DNA of 64,000 nucleotides from assembly GCA_023137315.1 (NCBI GenBank), contig JAGLPP010000071.1, forward strand, positions 1 to 64,000, in the 5' to 3' direction. This document shows, piece after piece, positions 8,376-17,390 of the stretch. The notes under the pieces are model-generated. The model was given only the letters and a program-made list of their open reading frames with translations. It had not been told where the DNA came from and did not search any database. The position numbers and the translations under genes were made by a program. Source of the stretch: Bacteriovoracaceae bacterium. GTDB taxonomy: Bacteria; Bdellovibrionota; Bacteriovoracia; Bacteriovoracales; Bacteriovoracaceae. The first letter of the stretch is position 1; each line of letters begins with the position of its first letter.

Positions 8376-10000
8376 AAAAATCGTTTCTTTTCAGATTTAT
8401 AGCTGTCATCCGGCAGAAGATTTATACGAAGATCATTGAAGGTTTTTTCACAAATATATGCCTTCATAATATTTTTATCGATCAAATCAAGTTTTGAAGA
8501 GTCATGCACAAAGAAGTTTTCGTAAAAGATTTCTCCAAGGAGATATCCAACCAGTTTTGCAGAAGATGAGAGATTTTTCAATGTATGTCCCCGAAACAGT
8601 TCATGAAGTGATTTGTTTTGATCGAGGATATCAATGGAAAGTTGAAGGTATGCTTTTTTCCTGTTTTCTGTTTTTGGTGAAGAGAGCTTTTGTTGTATGT
8701 CGATATAGAGATCGCATTTGCGGTATGGATTTATTATTTTTGAAGCAAAGTAGGCCATAAAATGGCGATAAAGAAAAAATATAAAACGGTGAGTTTGATT
8801 TTTATTGCTGATATTTTTTTCGTATTCGGGATCAATTTTTTTCAGATGAATGTGATGAACATGTATTCCTGCAAGGTAGGCAATTCTGTTGATGGAATAA
8901 TTTGAGCAGTAATAATCGCTACTAAACGGGATTTTAAAGTTTTTTCCACGTTTCACGAGCTTTTGATAGAAATTTACTACAGGTTTGTTGCCTATTTTTT
9001 TTAATTTATTAAGTGTGTATTCGAGCTTTGTATAGTCGTACAGATTGAAATCTTCGAGTTCATGCTCATCTATTTCAAGTTTCAATGTGTCCCTTATACG
9101 CTTTGAAAAATATAAAAAGGTTTCATTCGTGGTGCTTGAAAGTGTTTTTGAACCGGTTTCCATTATTGATTCATGAACGTCAAATTCAGGATCGTCCAAA
9201 AGATTTTCATACCAATAATTCATACTTTCATATTTAATCCACGGTGGGGAGCTTTGAAGGGAGAATTCTGATTCGGAAAAACATATGATTTGTCCCTTTT
9301 TATTTCCATCTTTATTTTGTTTCCAATAAACTTCATCAAGATTTTGATGAATTATTGTCTGACGAATTGATGTGCCGAGCATAATGGTAGTTTGAAGCGG
9401 CAGCTTGTCGGGAACGATATGATATTCCCCGAACAGAACCAACAGGATATCGCTTGAATGATTTTTCAAGTGGTTTGTAATAAGCCGTGATGCCATTTTA
9501 TCCCTTTGGGCCAAAGTTCCGTCTGAATTCAGGGCAATGACTTTGAGTGAATATTTCCGTGCGATATCGAAGAAAATTTTGTAATGATTCCATGGAAAAC
9601 GCCAGGATTCCCTGTAGTCCACTGATTCCAGAAATTCCACTTCGGATATTTTATTGTCCAGAAAATCGTCAATTATGTTCTGGTTTTGTTCATGAACAAA
9701 TTCCACCCCAAGTGTGAGTTTGTTATTCATTTTGACAAGTGCACGTAACAGGCGTTCAAGGTTTCTGCTGGCCTGGTCAAAAGTGTGAAAGTCGCCAAGA
9801 TAGACTATTTTTGAGATTTTAACAGCTTGAAGAAGTTTCGCCACGCTTGACGATTTGAATGGTCTTTTTGAGAATCTTATCTGATCCTTGCGATACTGTA
9901 GTAATTCATCAGAAAGCTCTCCCTCGTGGCTAAGGGCTTTTTTTTTCATGTGAGTATAAATATTCTTGTGAAGATTGATTAAATCAAGTTTACCGGTCAC
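8372..10000 (-). CDS. ChaN/TIKI-like domain protein
   Basis: A protein of about 542 aa whose first half carries the ChaN-type pattern: VYLGDFHTFDQASRNLERLL, then LTLGVEFVHEQNQ, DYRESWRFPWNHYKIFFDIA, LKVIALNSDG, and ILLVLFGEYHI. These correspond to the E-x-H / GxEM / GxxH motifs of the ChaN-TIKI-TraB/EreA-like superfamily (haem binding or metal-dependent hydrolases). The C-terminal 250 residues are unrelated to anything I recognise. GTG at 10000 is chosen because AGGGG lies 5 bases before it; the frame stays open to a GTG at 10063 without a good ribosome site. It overlaps the sensor gene by 4 bases, tail to tail. No signal peptide is seen. Confidence 0.55.
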   Translation of the reverse strand: MTGKLDLINLHKNIYTHMKKKALSHEGELSDELLQYRKDQIRFSKRPFKSSSVAKLLQAVKISKIVYLGDFHTFDQASRNLERLLRALVKMNNKLTLGVEFVHEQNQNIIDDFLDNKISEVEFLESVDYRESWRFPWNHYKIFFDIARKYSLKVIALNSDGTLAQRDKMASRLITNHLKNHSSDILLVLFGEYHIVPDKLPLQTTIMLGTSIRQTIIHQNLDEVYWKQNKDGNKKGQIICFSESEFSLQSSPPWIKYESMNYWYENLLDDPEFDVHESIMETGSKTLSSTTNETFLYFSKRIRDTLKLEIDEHELEDFNLYDYTKLEYTLNKLKKIGNKPVVNFYQKLVKRGKNFKIPFSSDYYCSNYSINRIAYLAGIHVHHIHLKKIDPEYEKNISNKNQTHRFIFFLYRHFMAYFASKIINPYRKCDLYIDIQQKLSSPKTENRKKAYLQLSIDILDQNKSLHELFRGHTLKNLSSSAKLVGYLLGEIFYENFFVHDSSKLDLIDKNIMKAYICEKTFNDLRINLLPDDSYKSEKKRFF

Positions 10001-10079
10001 CGAAACCCCTTCGCTTATAACTACTTGTATTATTGTATCCCTAAAAAGTATCTGACGCCACACTGGCCAAAGACAAAAT

Positions 10080-12932
10080 TTATTTGTCTTGGAAGGAAAT
10101 TTGTTCTGTGATGATTGAGGAAATCAGTTCGGTTGTTTTCTTATGTAGGTTGTTTATTGTCGATTTCATAAATCTGTAATTATTAATAACCGACTTAAGT
10201 TCTTCAATCCTTGGTATGCTTAGATGTTGAAGAATGGTTGAAATTGGAGTTCCGTGAGTGGAACTTAGAATAAAATGGATAAAATTCAGAATTTCCGGCT
10301 CGGAAAATATCTTCACAAGAACCTGTTCCTTGGACCATAATTCGATATATGGTGTTTCTGTGTTGTTTCGCAGGATACTTTCAGACATGGATTGTTTAAG
10401 TTTCTTTGGATTGGAAATATTGAAATCGATATAGATTTCAGGATTATTCGGGTAGATATTATGGGTTTCAAGTTTTAATACAGGTTCAAGAATGATTGGA
10501 TTTTGGTAATCCACATGATCTTTTGTATGGTCCTTGAAGTCTTCAATAATTTTCGAGATTGTATGCTTGAATGAGAGAAGTTTTGATGCCACATAAAATG
10601 GATATCTGCTTTTAAGAACCTCAATGGTATTTAGTGTGGTGTTGAAGACATTTTCGATGACTTCAGGATGACTGGCTTTGAGTTCTTCAGGTTTCATTTG
10701 AAAAATGGAAAGTTGCTTTGATTGTTCCCCGGGGATCATTGTTGGCAGTGAGAAAAATTTCGGTATAAGAAGAGTCTTAAGTTTTGACTTGATTTTAGTG
10801 AAACCGGTAAGAGAAAGCTGGATGATCTGTCGTCCGATCGGGGAATTAAAGAATTCCCTGAACAGATCAATATTGATATCCATTGTTTTTGGAATCAGAC
10901 CATAGTAATGAAAAAATGCTGTTCCGTATTCTTCGAGAGTTGCCTGAAAAGAGGATGATTGAATCATTTCAAGCTTTATTTGTAATGGGTCTGTTACGTT
11001 AACAATCAGTATGATTGGATACTTTTCCTCTTTTCTGAGGTTAACACCCAAAAAACCAGAGGTAAGACTGTCTTTATTTGAATCGACATGTCTACTATCA
11101 TTGATGTTTTCAATCTTGAAGAAATGATTGAAATATATGCAGGAACTAATGAGATTTTTAAAGAAACTCGGATGTGTAATGTGCCCTTGGTTATCGGACG
11201 ATGAGTGTAGTAATTTCCCATCAACAATTGCGTCCTGGTAGAATTCAAGAGATATGTTTTCAGAGAATTCCCGTTGGAAGATTGGAGGAGTTGAGTTGCT
11301 TTTGGTATTTATGAAAAATTTTTCGATTTCATGTGCGATAACGGAAAAATTATGAAAACTTGCCAGTTCACCATTAAAGCGAAAGGTGTGGCACACATCT
11401 TTTCTTGTTGAAGGTAAATATTCACAAAATTTGTTCAAGCCGTTTTTCTTTGTGGAGTTTGAATTTCTTCGCGTTAGAACGTACAGGTTGGATGGTATTT
11501 TACCTTTTCCTTTGAGATTTTCGAAATTAAAATTTGTAACTATTTTAAACTCTTCCAAAAGTTGTTTGATTTTTTCAGACTGACTTGGAACCAAGAGGTT
11601 TTGATTGGTCATCAATAACAGATATCCATAATCTTTTAGCGTCTTGAATTCGCTTTGAATTTTAGAGAGTACAAAGTGGTGGGGATTGGTTTTTGGGAGA
11701 TCTGTCAGGTTTAAAAATGTTCTATCATATAGTAGTTCAGTGTTTGTTTCTTCCTGGTTGGAAAACATTGTCATTTGCCCGTTCCACACGTCTTCTGCTG
11801 CAAGTTTGTATTTTTCCTTCATGACCTTGCAAATGAAATTTTGTGCTGGCATATTCTTTCGAATGGCAATTTGAACCATAAAGGTTAAAAACTGAAGTTC
11901 GTGACAAAGTTTTACGAAAGTTCCGTCGGTAAATTTGTTTCCGACGAAATTGGGACAAATCAGCTCACTCCAGAGGTTCCATTTTTCCTGAATATTTTGC
12001 TCTTGTGCCACCCAATGAGAGAGTGTGAGTGACGTGAGCCAGTTTCCTGTGAATTTACAGCTCAAAATGTCGGGTATGCTATTTTGTTTCAATGTTTTGG
12101 GATAGTTTTTGTTATTCAACCAATATGGGAGAAAAATAAAAAGTGTGTTTAGAAAAAGTCCAAAGTTTTTTTGTGAAAAAGTATGTGAATAATTCTGGTC
12201 CTTGAATTTGTCAGTCTGATTGTATGTACAAATTTTCATCATTTCCGTGATGGATATCAGATGGAAATTATGTGCAAGTTTGCTGATTTTATTCCTGTAT
12301 GGTTCGGATGGACGGTACCAGCTATATTGATTGACCTGGAGTGATTCACACATGAGTTCTGTGGAGCTGTTCTTTTTAAACTTTCTGTGGAAAAAAGAAT
12401 TTGGATTAAGCAGATCTTTTTCCTCGGGAGTTATGTCCAATGCTTCACAAAGTTTGACGATGAAACGTATTTTGAAAAGATAAATAATGACTGCACGAAA
12501 CGAATAAACAGTAATGAATTCCTTAAGGTATTCCTCGTATGGTGAGTTTTTGCAACGGATGTTCTTCCAAAATTCAAGATAATTTTCAGGAGTTCCGTTT
12601 TTTGAAGGATGGTCTTTCACATAGGAGGCAAATTCATTGAAAATAGCCAGTTTCAATGATCGGTTAAGTCCGTCCGCTGTTTGAAAGAGCTTTTGCGCAT
12701 CAGGTATGAGTTCATTGATAATGTTTTTTATATTAAGTGCTGATTTGGAGATGAGACTTTCACCCTTCCAACCAGATACCAGAAAATTTTCCAGTAGCAT
12801 ATTTTTCATATCGCAAGGGGGGTGGGGGGCCGTAGTCGTAGCTGTATCCGTTGATGTTTTACAGGACGTAATAGTATCGGACCCGCCAAGTATATCAAGC
12901 CATGAATTTAGCTTAAGGCCACTTTTGTTCAA
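10080..12932 (-). CDS. Large protein of unknown function with a methylase-like segment
   Basis: A 950-aa protein starting at TTG 12932, which has AGGGAAG 6 bases upstream. Most of it is not recognisable. One stretch (about residues 440-500) with YGYLLLMTNQNLLVPSQSE, KIKQLLEEFKIVTNF and KIPSNLYVLTRR resembles the end of N6-adenine DNA methylase domains (GGRLALVLP-N-GLL... IPTSIL.L), but no NPPY catalytic motif is seen. It may be a degenerate or structural relative. It lies upstream of the ChaN-like gene on the same strand with 79 bases between, so they may be cotranscribed. The family may be lineage-specific. Confidence 0.6.
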   Translation of the reverse strand: MNKSGLKLNSWLDILGGSDTITSCKTSTDTATTTAPHPPCDMKNMLLENFLVSGWKGESLISKSALNIKNIINELIPDAQKLFQTADGLNRSLKLAIFNEFASYVKDHPSKNGTPENYLEFWKNIRCKNSPYEEYLKEFITVYSFRAVIIYLFKIRFIVKLCEALDITPEEKDLLNPNSFFHRKFKKNSSTELMCESLQVNQYSWYRPSEPYRNKISKLAHNFHLISITEMMKICTYNQTDKFKDQNYSHTFSQKNFGLFLNTLFIFLPYWLNNKNYPKTLKQNSIPDILSCKFTGNWLTSLTLSHWVAQEQNIQEKWNLWSELICPNFVGNKFTDGTFVKLCHELQFLTFMVQIAIRKNMPAQNFICKVMKEKYKLAAEDVWNGQMTMFSNQEETNTELLYDRTFLNLTDLPKTNPHHFVLSKIQSEFKTLKDYGYLLLMTNQNLLVPSQSEKIKQLLEEFKIVTNFNFENLKGKGKIPSNLYVLTRRNSNSTKKNGLNKFCEYLPSTRKDVCHTFRFNGELASFHNFSVIAHEIEKFFINTKSNSTPPIFQREFSENISLEFYQDAIVDGKLLHSSSDNQGHITHPSFFKNLISSCIYFNHFFKIENINDSRHVDSNKDSLTSGFLGVNLRKEEKYPIILIVNVTDPLQIKLEMIQSSSFQATLEEYGTAFFHYYGLIPKTMDINIDLFREFFNSPIGRQIIQLSLTGFTKIKSKLKTLLIPKFFSLPTMIPGEQSKQLSIFQMKPEELKASHPEVIENVFNTTLNTIEVLKSRYPFYVASKLLSFKHTISKIIEDFKDHTKDHVDYQNPIILEPVLKLETHNIYPNNPEIYIDFNISNPKKLKQSMSESILRNNTETPYIELWSKEQVLVKIFSEPEILNFIHFILSSTHGTPISTILQHLSIPRIEELKSVINNYRFMKSTINNLHKKTTELISSIITEQISFQDK

Positions 12933-13211
12933 AAAATACTTCCCTAATGCGTGTTTGTAATCAAGATTCCCAAGACCGAAACTTTTACCTTGAAATTGGC
13001 GCGTTTGTCATTAAAAAATCCAATAATGTTAATGACGATCCTTGATGAAATAAAAAAAGTTTATCGAGGTTAGTGGTTGTAATGACGACAATTTTGCCTC
13101 CATGTTATTTAATCTAAAGAATTTCAATAAAAGTTCGATAGGCGACTTGAAGCGTATGCTCTTTTGTCTGTAAAAGAATTGACAAAATAAATTTTTTTTA
13201 AGGGGTACACC

Positions 13212-13832
13212 ATGGAAGAGAAGAAAAGTGGGCAAGCTGGAACAGACCAGAATTTCAACGATTCTGAACTTGAAGACATTATGAGTGAAATCGAGAGTTT
13301 GGAAAAAGAATTCGTTGAAGATGGTAGTGAGGAACATTCCGAAGACCTGAAAGTCGACTCCAGTGAGATCACGGAAAATGAATTGCAAGCAGATGTTGAT
13401 CAGGAGATGCAGGAGGGAGCGAAGGAAACTTTGCGAGAGGATGTTCAGTTCGAAGAAGTCCAGTTCGAAGAAGTTCAAGAGCCAACCGTGGAAAAGTCTG
13501 ATCCTGAAGCGACTGAAGTATTTGTTGATGATCCTGTCCAGGAAATTCAGGAGGAACCGACATCTACTGTTGTTGATAATGTGGTTCCGATCCAAAAGGA
13601 ACAACAGAAAGCGACACATTCAGTCCAGAGTGTATCTCATGATGCGCAAACCGAGATGAACTTTTCCGTTTCAGGTCAGATGAATCTGAAGCTTAATTTT
13701 ACAGTTGGCGGCCAGGAAATTCATTTGGTTGTTAATGAGCAGGAAGGGTTTGCGATAGAGCTTGGCCATGGAATCAGATTTTCGGTTCCATTGGATAGTG
13801 CTGGCACTGAAAAGGTTCGCAAGGCCGGTTGA
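13212..13832 (+). CDS. Acidic, low-complexity protein of unknown function
   Basis: A 206-aa protein, extremely rich in Glu/Asp/Gln over residues 1-135, with an in-frame tandem repeat of FEEVQ, then a compact beta-like C-terminal domain (about residues 140-200: MNLKLNFTVGGQEIHLVV and FAIELGHGIRFSVPL). ATG 13212 is supported by AAGGGG 8 bases upstream. It precedes rsmD by 22 bases and probably shares its mRNA. The acidic half should be disordered; the C-terminal domain may be the conserved functional part. No family recognised. Confidence 0.65.
   Translation: MEEKKSGQAGTDQNFNDSELEDIMSEIESLEKEFVEDGSEEHSEDLKVDSSEITENELQADVDQEMQEGAKETLREDVQFEEVQFEEVQEPTVEKSDPEATEVFVDDPVQEIQEEPTSTVVDNVVPIQKEQQKATHSVQSVSHDAQTEMNFSVSGQMNLKLNFTVGGQEIHLVVNEQEGFAIELGHGIRFSVPLDSAGTEKVRKAG
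13446..13475 (+). repeat. 15-bp in-frame tandem repeat
   Basis: Two consecutive copies of CAGTTCGAAGAAGTY (13446-13460 and 13461-13475), differing only in the last base, encode the duplicated FEEVQ unit of the acidic protein. It is a recent, slippage-type expansion and does not break the frame. Confidence 0.85.
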
Positions 13833-13854
13833 TAGCACTCTGTCAGGAGATTTT

Positions 13855-14451
13855 ATGTCTGTTATGATCCTTGGCGGCAAGGCTAAGGGGATGAATTTAG
13901 CAGTACCGGAAGGTGATTATATTCGTCCTACTTCAGTACTTCTTAGGAGGCGGGTATTTGATTCCTTTCAGGATATGAGCGGAAAGACGTTTATTGATAT
14001 TTGTTCAGGAACCGGGGCCATGGGCCTGGAGGCGGCATCGCGTGGTGCTGATTATAGTTTTTTTATTGAGTCTGATCACAAGGTAATCTCGATACTTCAA
14101 AAGAATCTGGAAAGTTATTTAAAAAGAGTAAAAAACAATAAAACCGCATTTTTTATAAAGACTTCTACCTTTGAAAGCTGGATTGAGCATTTTCATACAG
14201 AATATCGAAAATGGGATGAAGAGAAACAAAAAAATACAATTTTATTTTTCGATCCTCCCTATGAAATGCGGGAACTTTATATTCTTTTCACCAAGAAGAT
14301 TCTGGAGGGCGTGACATGGTTCAAGGGGCGTTCGTGGATCGAATCTGATCGTCAAAAGGGTTTGACGTTTTCAAGATGGGAAACATACGGGGATCGTGTG
14401 ATAAAATCCTTTGTTCAAGGTACAAGTTACATTGTCGTTATTGACTCCTGA
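13855..14451 (+). CDS. rsmD: 16S rRNA (guanine966-N2)-methyltransferase RsmD
   Basis: A 198-aa SAM-dependent methyltransferase. It starts with MILGGKAKGMNL (RsmD: MRIIGGk.kGr.L), has RPTSVLLRRRVFDSF (RPT...re.lFn.l), SAM motif I FIDICSGTGAMGLEAASRGA at about residues 46-66, and catalytic FFDPPYE, which matches the N/D-PPY motif. It methylates G966 of 16S rRNA. The start is ATG 13855 with AGGAG 5 bases upstream, although the frame is open from 13762. It lies directly before coaD, the common bacterial rsmD-coaD pairing. Confidence 0.95.
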   Translation: MSVMILGGKAKGMNLAVPEGDYIRPTSVLLRRRVFDSFQDMSGKTFIDICSGTGAMGLEAASRGADYSFFIESDHKVISILQKNLESYLKRVKNNKTAFFIKTSTFESWIEHFHTEYRKWDEEKQKNTILFFDPPYEMRELYILFTKKILEGVTWFKGRSWIESDRQKGLTFSRWETYGDRVIKSFVQGTSYIVVIDS

Positions 14452-14520
14452 TTCGCGTTTTTTATTTACTTTCTACCCTTCTTTCAGTACACAAAAAGAA
14501 ACTTGGAAAGGAGTGTGAAA

Positions 14521-15018
14521 GTGGCAGAGAAAAAAAGGGCCATTTATGCCGGAAGTTTTGATCCGTTTACAAATGGACACTATGATATTTTAAAACGTGC
14601 TCTTCGGATTTTTGATGAAGTGGTGATTCTTTTGGCCATATCTCCAACTAAAAAACCTCTTTTTTCCGGGAAGCAGAGGAAGGATATGCTCGACGAACTT
14701 TTCAAGGATAATCCAAATATAAAAGTTGAAACATGTAATGAACTTGTCGTTGATTATGCAAGAAGAAACAATATAAGTTGCCTTATAAGAGGCCTTCGTC
14801 CAACAGGTGATTTTGACAGCGAATCACAGATTGCTTCAATGAACTACCACCTTTTTCCGGATATTGAGACGGTCTTTTTGATGACCGGGGGAAAGTTTTA
14901 TTTCATTTCCTCAACAATGGTGAAAGAGGCATTTAAATGGGGTGGTGATATTTCCAAATTTGTTCCTGTTGTTGTTGAGAAATATCTGACACAACATAAA
15001 GGTGAGATATGTTCATAA
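14521..15018 (+). CDS. coaD: Phosphopantetheine adenylyltransferase CoaD
   Basis: A 165-aa protein that transfers AMP from ATP to 4'-phosphopantetheine in coenzyme A synthesis. Family signatures are present: AIYAGSFDPFTNGHYDI (nucleotidyltransferase [HT]xGH motif), LIRGLRPTGDFDSESQIASMN, and FISSTMVKEAFKWGGDISKFVP near the end. GTG 14521 is chosen with AAGGAG 8 bases upstream; the in-frame GTG at 14515 is too close to that site. It follows rsmD by about 70 bases and its last 10 bases overlap the aminotransferase gene, indicating translational coupling. Confidence 0.96.
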   Translation: MAEKKRAIYAGSFDPFTNGHYDILKRALRIFDEVVILLAISPTKKPLFSGKQRKDMLDELFKDNPNIKVETCNELVVDYARRNNISCLIRGLRPTGDFDSESQIASMNYHLFPDIETVFLMTGGKFYFISSTMVKEAFKWGGDISKFVPVVVEKYLTQHKGEICS

Positions 15019-16220
15019 GCAAAAGGGTGGCATCACTTACGGAAAGCGTGACTCTGAAACTTAACACCATGGCAAATCAACTGGCCACGGATGGAAAGGA
15101 GATTTTCAATCTGACTGCGGGGCAATTGCCTGAGAGTCCTCCTGATGATTTTATAGAAAATATAAGAGACTCAATATCGGATATCAAAAGTTTCCAATAT
15201 AGTCCCGTCGCCGGTTTTCCCGAGCTTGGAAAAAAAATCATGGACTATATTGCAACGACCAGAAATATTTCTTTTGATGGAGAATATGGTTGTTTGATCG
15301 GTAACGGTGGAAAGCATGTTCTCACCAACATTCTGGCCTGTCTGATTGATGAAAATGAGGAAGTCATTCTCATGAAACCCTATTGGATTTCCTACCCCCA
15401 GATGATCAGGATGTTCAGTGGAAAACCAGTTGAGGTGAATCCTGAAAAAGAGGGAGGGTTTATCCCCTCTGTTGCGGATATTGAAAGAAAAATCACCGAT
15501 AAAACCAGGGCAATAGTTGTTAACAGTCCAAGTAATCCGGCAGGAATTTGCTACAGTGATGAGTGGATGAAAAGTTTTGGCGAGTTGATGAAAAAACATC
15601 CGGAGTTGATGATTATCAGCGATGAAATTTATTTTGAACTTGCCTACAGGGAAAAAACTCCAAAATATTTCTACCAGTTTTATCCGGAGCTTTTGAAAAG
15701 AACGGCAATTGTTCACGGTATTTCCAAAAGTCTTGCTTCAACCGGTCTTAGAATTGGCTGGTGTGTGGCCCAAAAAGAACTTATAAAAAACATGGCAAAA
15801 CTCCAGGGGCAAACGAGTTCCGGTTCCAATTCGCTCATACAAAAGGCACTTAGCCGATACGATTTTTTTCAAATGAAAAACTTTCTCGCTCCAATGATGG
15901 AGCAGCTAAAAACCAATTCGGAAATTTTGAAAAAGGCCCTCGCTGAGGCATCGCTTGAAAGAGCATGGTATGAGACAGATTCAGCTTTTTATTTCATGTT
16001 GGATTTTTCAAAACTTCCAGTAATGGAGCGTTTTTGTACAAATAAAAAAGATGATGTGGATTATTCTTTTGAAATTTGTGAACAATTGATTGAGAAGACC
16101 GGGGTGGTTATTGTTCCCGGCACCGATTTTGGACTAAAGAATTTCGCCCGTATTTCAATGGTTTTAAAACCCGATCGTTTTGCTCTGGCGATAGAAAAGC
16201 TTATAAATTTTATCAAGTAG
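15009..16220 (+). CDS. PLP-dependent aminotransferase class I/II (AspC-like)
   Basis: A 403-aa fold-type I aminotransferase. Visible motifs are FNLTAGQLPESPP at the N-terminus, FQYSPVAGFPELGKKI, IGNGGKHVL (cofactor phosphate region), VVNSPSNPAGICYS (Asn/Pro substrate region), IISDEIYFEL (Asp to the pyridine N) and HGISKSLASTGLRIGW with the Schiff-base Lys. The length and motifs fit an aspartate/aromatic aminotransferase; the exact substrate cannot be read. It overlaps coaD by 10 bases. Two related 16-base sequences (TCCTCTTTATAGCGGTC-like) follow the stop at about 16230 and 16265. Confidence 0.88.
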   Translation: MFISKRVASLTESVTLKLNTMANQLATDGKEIFNLTAGQLPESPPDDFIENIRDSISDIKSFQYSPVAGFPELGKKIMDYIATTRNISFDGEYGCLIGNGGKHVLTNILACLIDENEEVILMKPYWISYPQMIRMFSGKPVEVNPEKEGGFIPSVADIERKITDKTRAIVVNSPSNPAGICYSDEWMKSFGELMKKHPELMIISDEIYFELAYREKTPKYFYQFYPELLKRTAIVHGISKSLASTGLRIGWCVAQKELIKNMAKLQGQTSSGSNSLIQKALSRYDFFQMKNFLAPMMEQLKTNSEILKKALAEASLERAWYETDSAFYFMLDFSKLPVMERFCTNKKDDVDYSFEICEQLIEKTGVVIVPGTDFGLKNFARISMVLKPDRFALAIEKLINFIK

Positions 16221-16319
16221 TTAAATGATCCTCTTTATAGCGGTCTTTTTTTCCATCTAATTTTTCCCTCTTATAACGGTCATACTTATAGTTGAGTGGG
16301 TTTATCCAAGGATAAGTTT

Positions 16320-17390
16320 ATGAGAAAGTATACCGCTATAACCATTATTTTTAATCTGTTTGTGTTCTCGGTTTTGCTTCTTGGTTGTGGTTCAAAATCC
16401 GACGACGATGTGGTCGAGGATGCGATTTTGCACGCCAATATTCTTCTTTCAAGTAGAAAATGTGACGAGGCAATTGAATGTCTTGAGCTGATCGGAAGGC
16501 GACAGAAAAATGCAATGTATCTGAAAACCCTGGCATCCGCTTACGCATGTAAGGCGGGATTCGACGAGCCGACCTTGTTTGCAACAGATTTTCCCAAGCT
16601 CACAACAAACATCGTTTGGGGCAGCTTCACAAATTTTACATCTTCTGCCGTTATTAAAAAGTCAAACGCAATTGCCATGAATAGCATGTTTGAGGCGATT
16701 GATATTCTGCTTTACGCCGGGGGAATTTTAAAGACAACAGAGCCAACATCGGATGAACGATCTAATTATTTTTTAGCATCGGATGCCCTGGATATAAATA
16801 TACAGCTTATGTATATGTCCATGGCGGCAATTGGTACGTTTGTCAGATATTACGGCAATGCCTCTGCCGGAGTGAAGGGGGGAGGAACCTACGGTAATAA
16901 CTGTTTTATAAATTACAAAAATGCCATTAATTTGAATACTCTCGGTGTTACAATTGAAGCATTTATAAACGCTAACCCATTTCCGGCAGGAAATGCATGT
17001 AATTCAAAACCGGATGATGACGGACATCCCGATCTGGAGGATTCCGATGGTGGTGATCTTAATAATAATCTTTCCGGTGATGCTGATATTGTTCAGCGCC
17101 TTTGCAAGGGAGTGGTTTTTTTAAACACCTTCAGACAGACCCTGGGCGAGGTTATTAGCAGCTTTACAGGAGATGATCTCGCCAATCTTTCGACTGTTCT
17201 GAGTACTGGTGGTAATGATGGTGTTAATGATAGGGCCGGTCAGATGCTTTTAGCTAAAAGCGGTATGGGTGATGTAAACACGATGTTGAGTTACACCAAC
17301 TGTGTGGCAGAAGCTGTGACTGATACTGCTTCAGGGTCCGATAATTTGCAGACTTATTATCTGTACATGTATGAATTTTTGTTTAAATGA
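16320..17390 (+). CDS. Lipoprotein with TPR-like N-terminus
   Basis: A 356-aa protein with a lipoprotein signal ending in VLLLGC. An alpha-helical repeat-like region follows (DAILHANILLSSRKCDEAIECLELI, then AMYLKTLASAYACKAGF), resembling one or two tetratricopeptide units. The rest is rich in Asn/Gly/Asp and has scattered Cys. ATG 16320 has AAGGA 7 bases upstream; a GTG at 16296 is less likely. Its stop overlaps the start of the barrel gene by 4 bases (ATGA), so the two products probably act together at the outer membrane. No named family. Confidence 0.7.
   Translation: MRKYTAITIIFNLFVFSVLLLGCGSKSDDDVVEDAILHANILLSSRKCDEAIECLELIGRRQKNAMYLKTLASAYACKAGFDEPTLFATDFPKLTTNIVWGSFTNFTSSAVIKKSNAIAMNSMFEAIDILLYAGGILKTTEPTSDERSNYFLASDALDINIQLMYMSMAAIGTFVRYYGNASAGVKGGGTYGNNCFINYKNAINLNTLGVTIEAFINANPFPAGNACNSKPDDDGHPDLEDSDGGDLNNNLSGDADIVQRLCKGVVFLNTFRQTLGEVISSFTGDDLANLSTVLSTGGNDGVNDRAGQMLLAKSGMGDVNTMLSYTNCVAEAVTDTASGSDNLQTYYLYMYEFLFK

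Noticed and set aside
13029-13619. Minus-strand frame of 196 codons opposite the acidic protein
   Set aside because: It is the mirror of a Glu/Asp-rich gene: Leu/Phe/Ile-rich, low complexity, with no ribosome site. The plus-strand gene has a good AAGGGG site.
15171-15716. Minus-strand frame of 181 codons inside the aminotransferase
   Set aside because: The plus strand encodes a clear PLP aminotransferase through this stretch; the opposite frame is an artefact of codon pairing.
16230-16282. Two similar 16-base sequences containing CTTTATAGCGGTC / CTTATAACGGTC after the aminotransferase gene
   Set aside because: Considered as a regulatory repeat or terminator. There is no stem-loop and only two imperfect copies, so no function is claimed.
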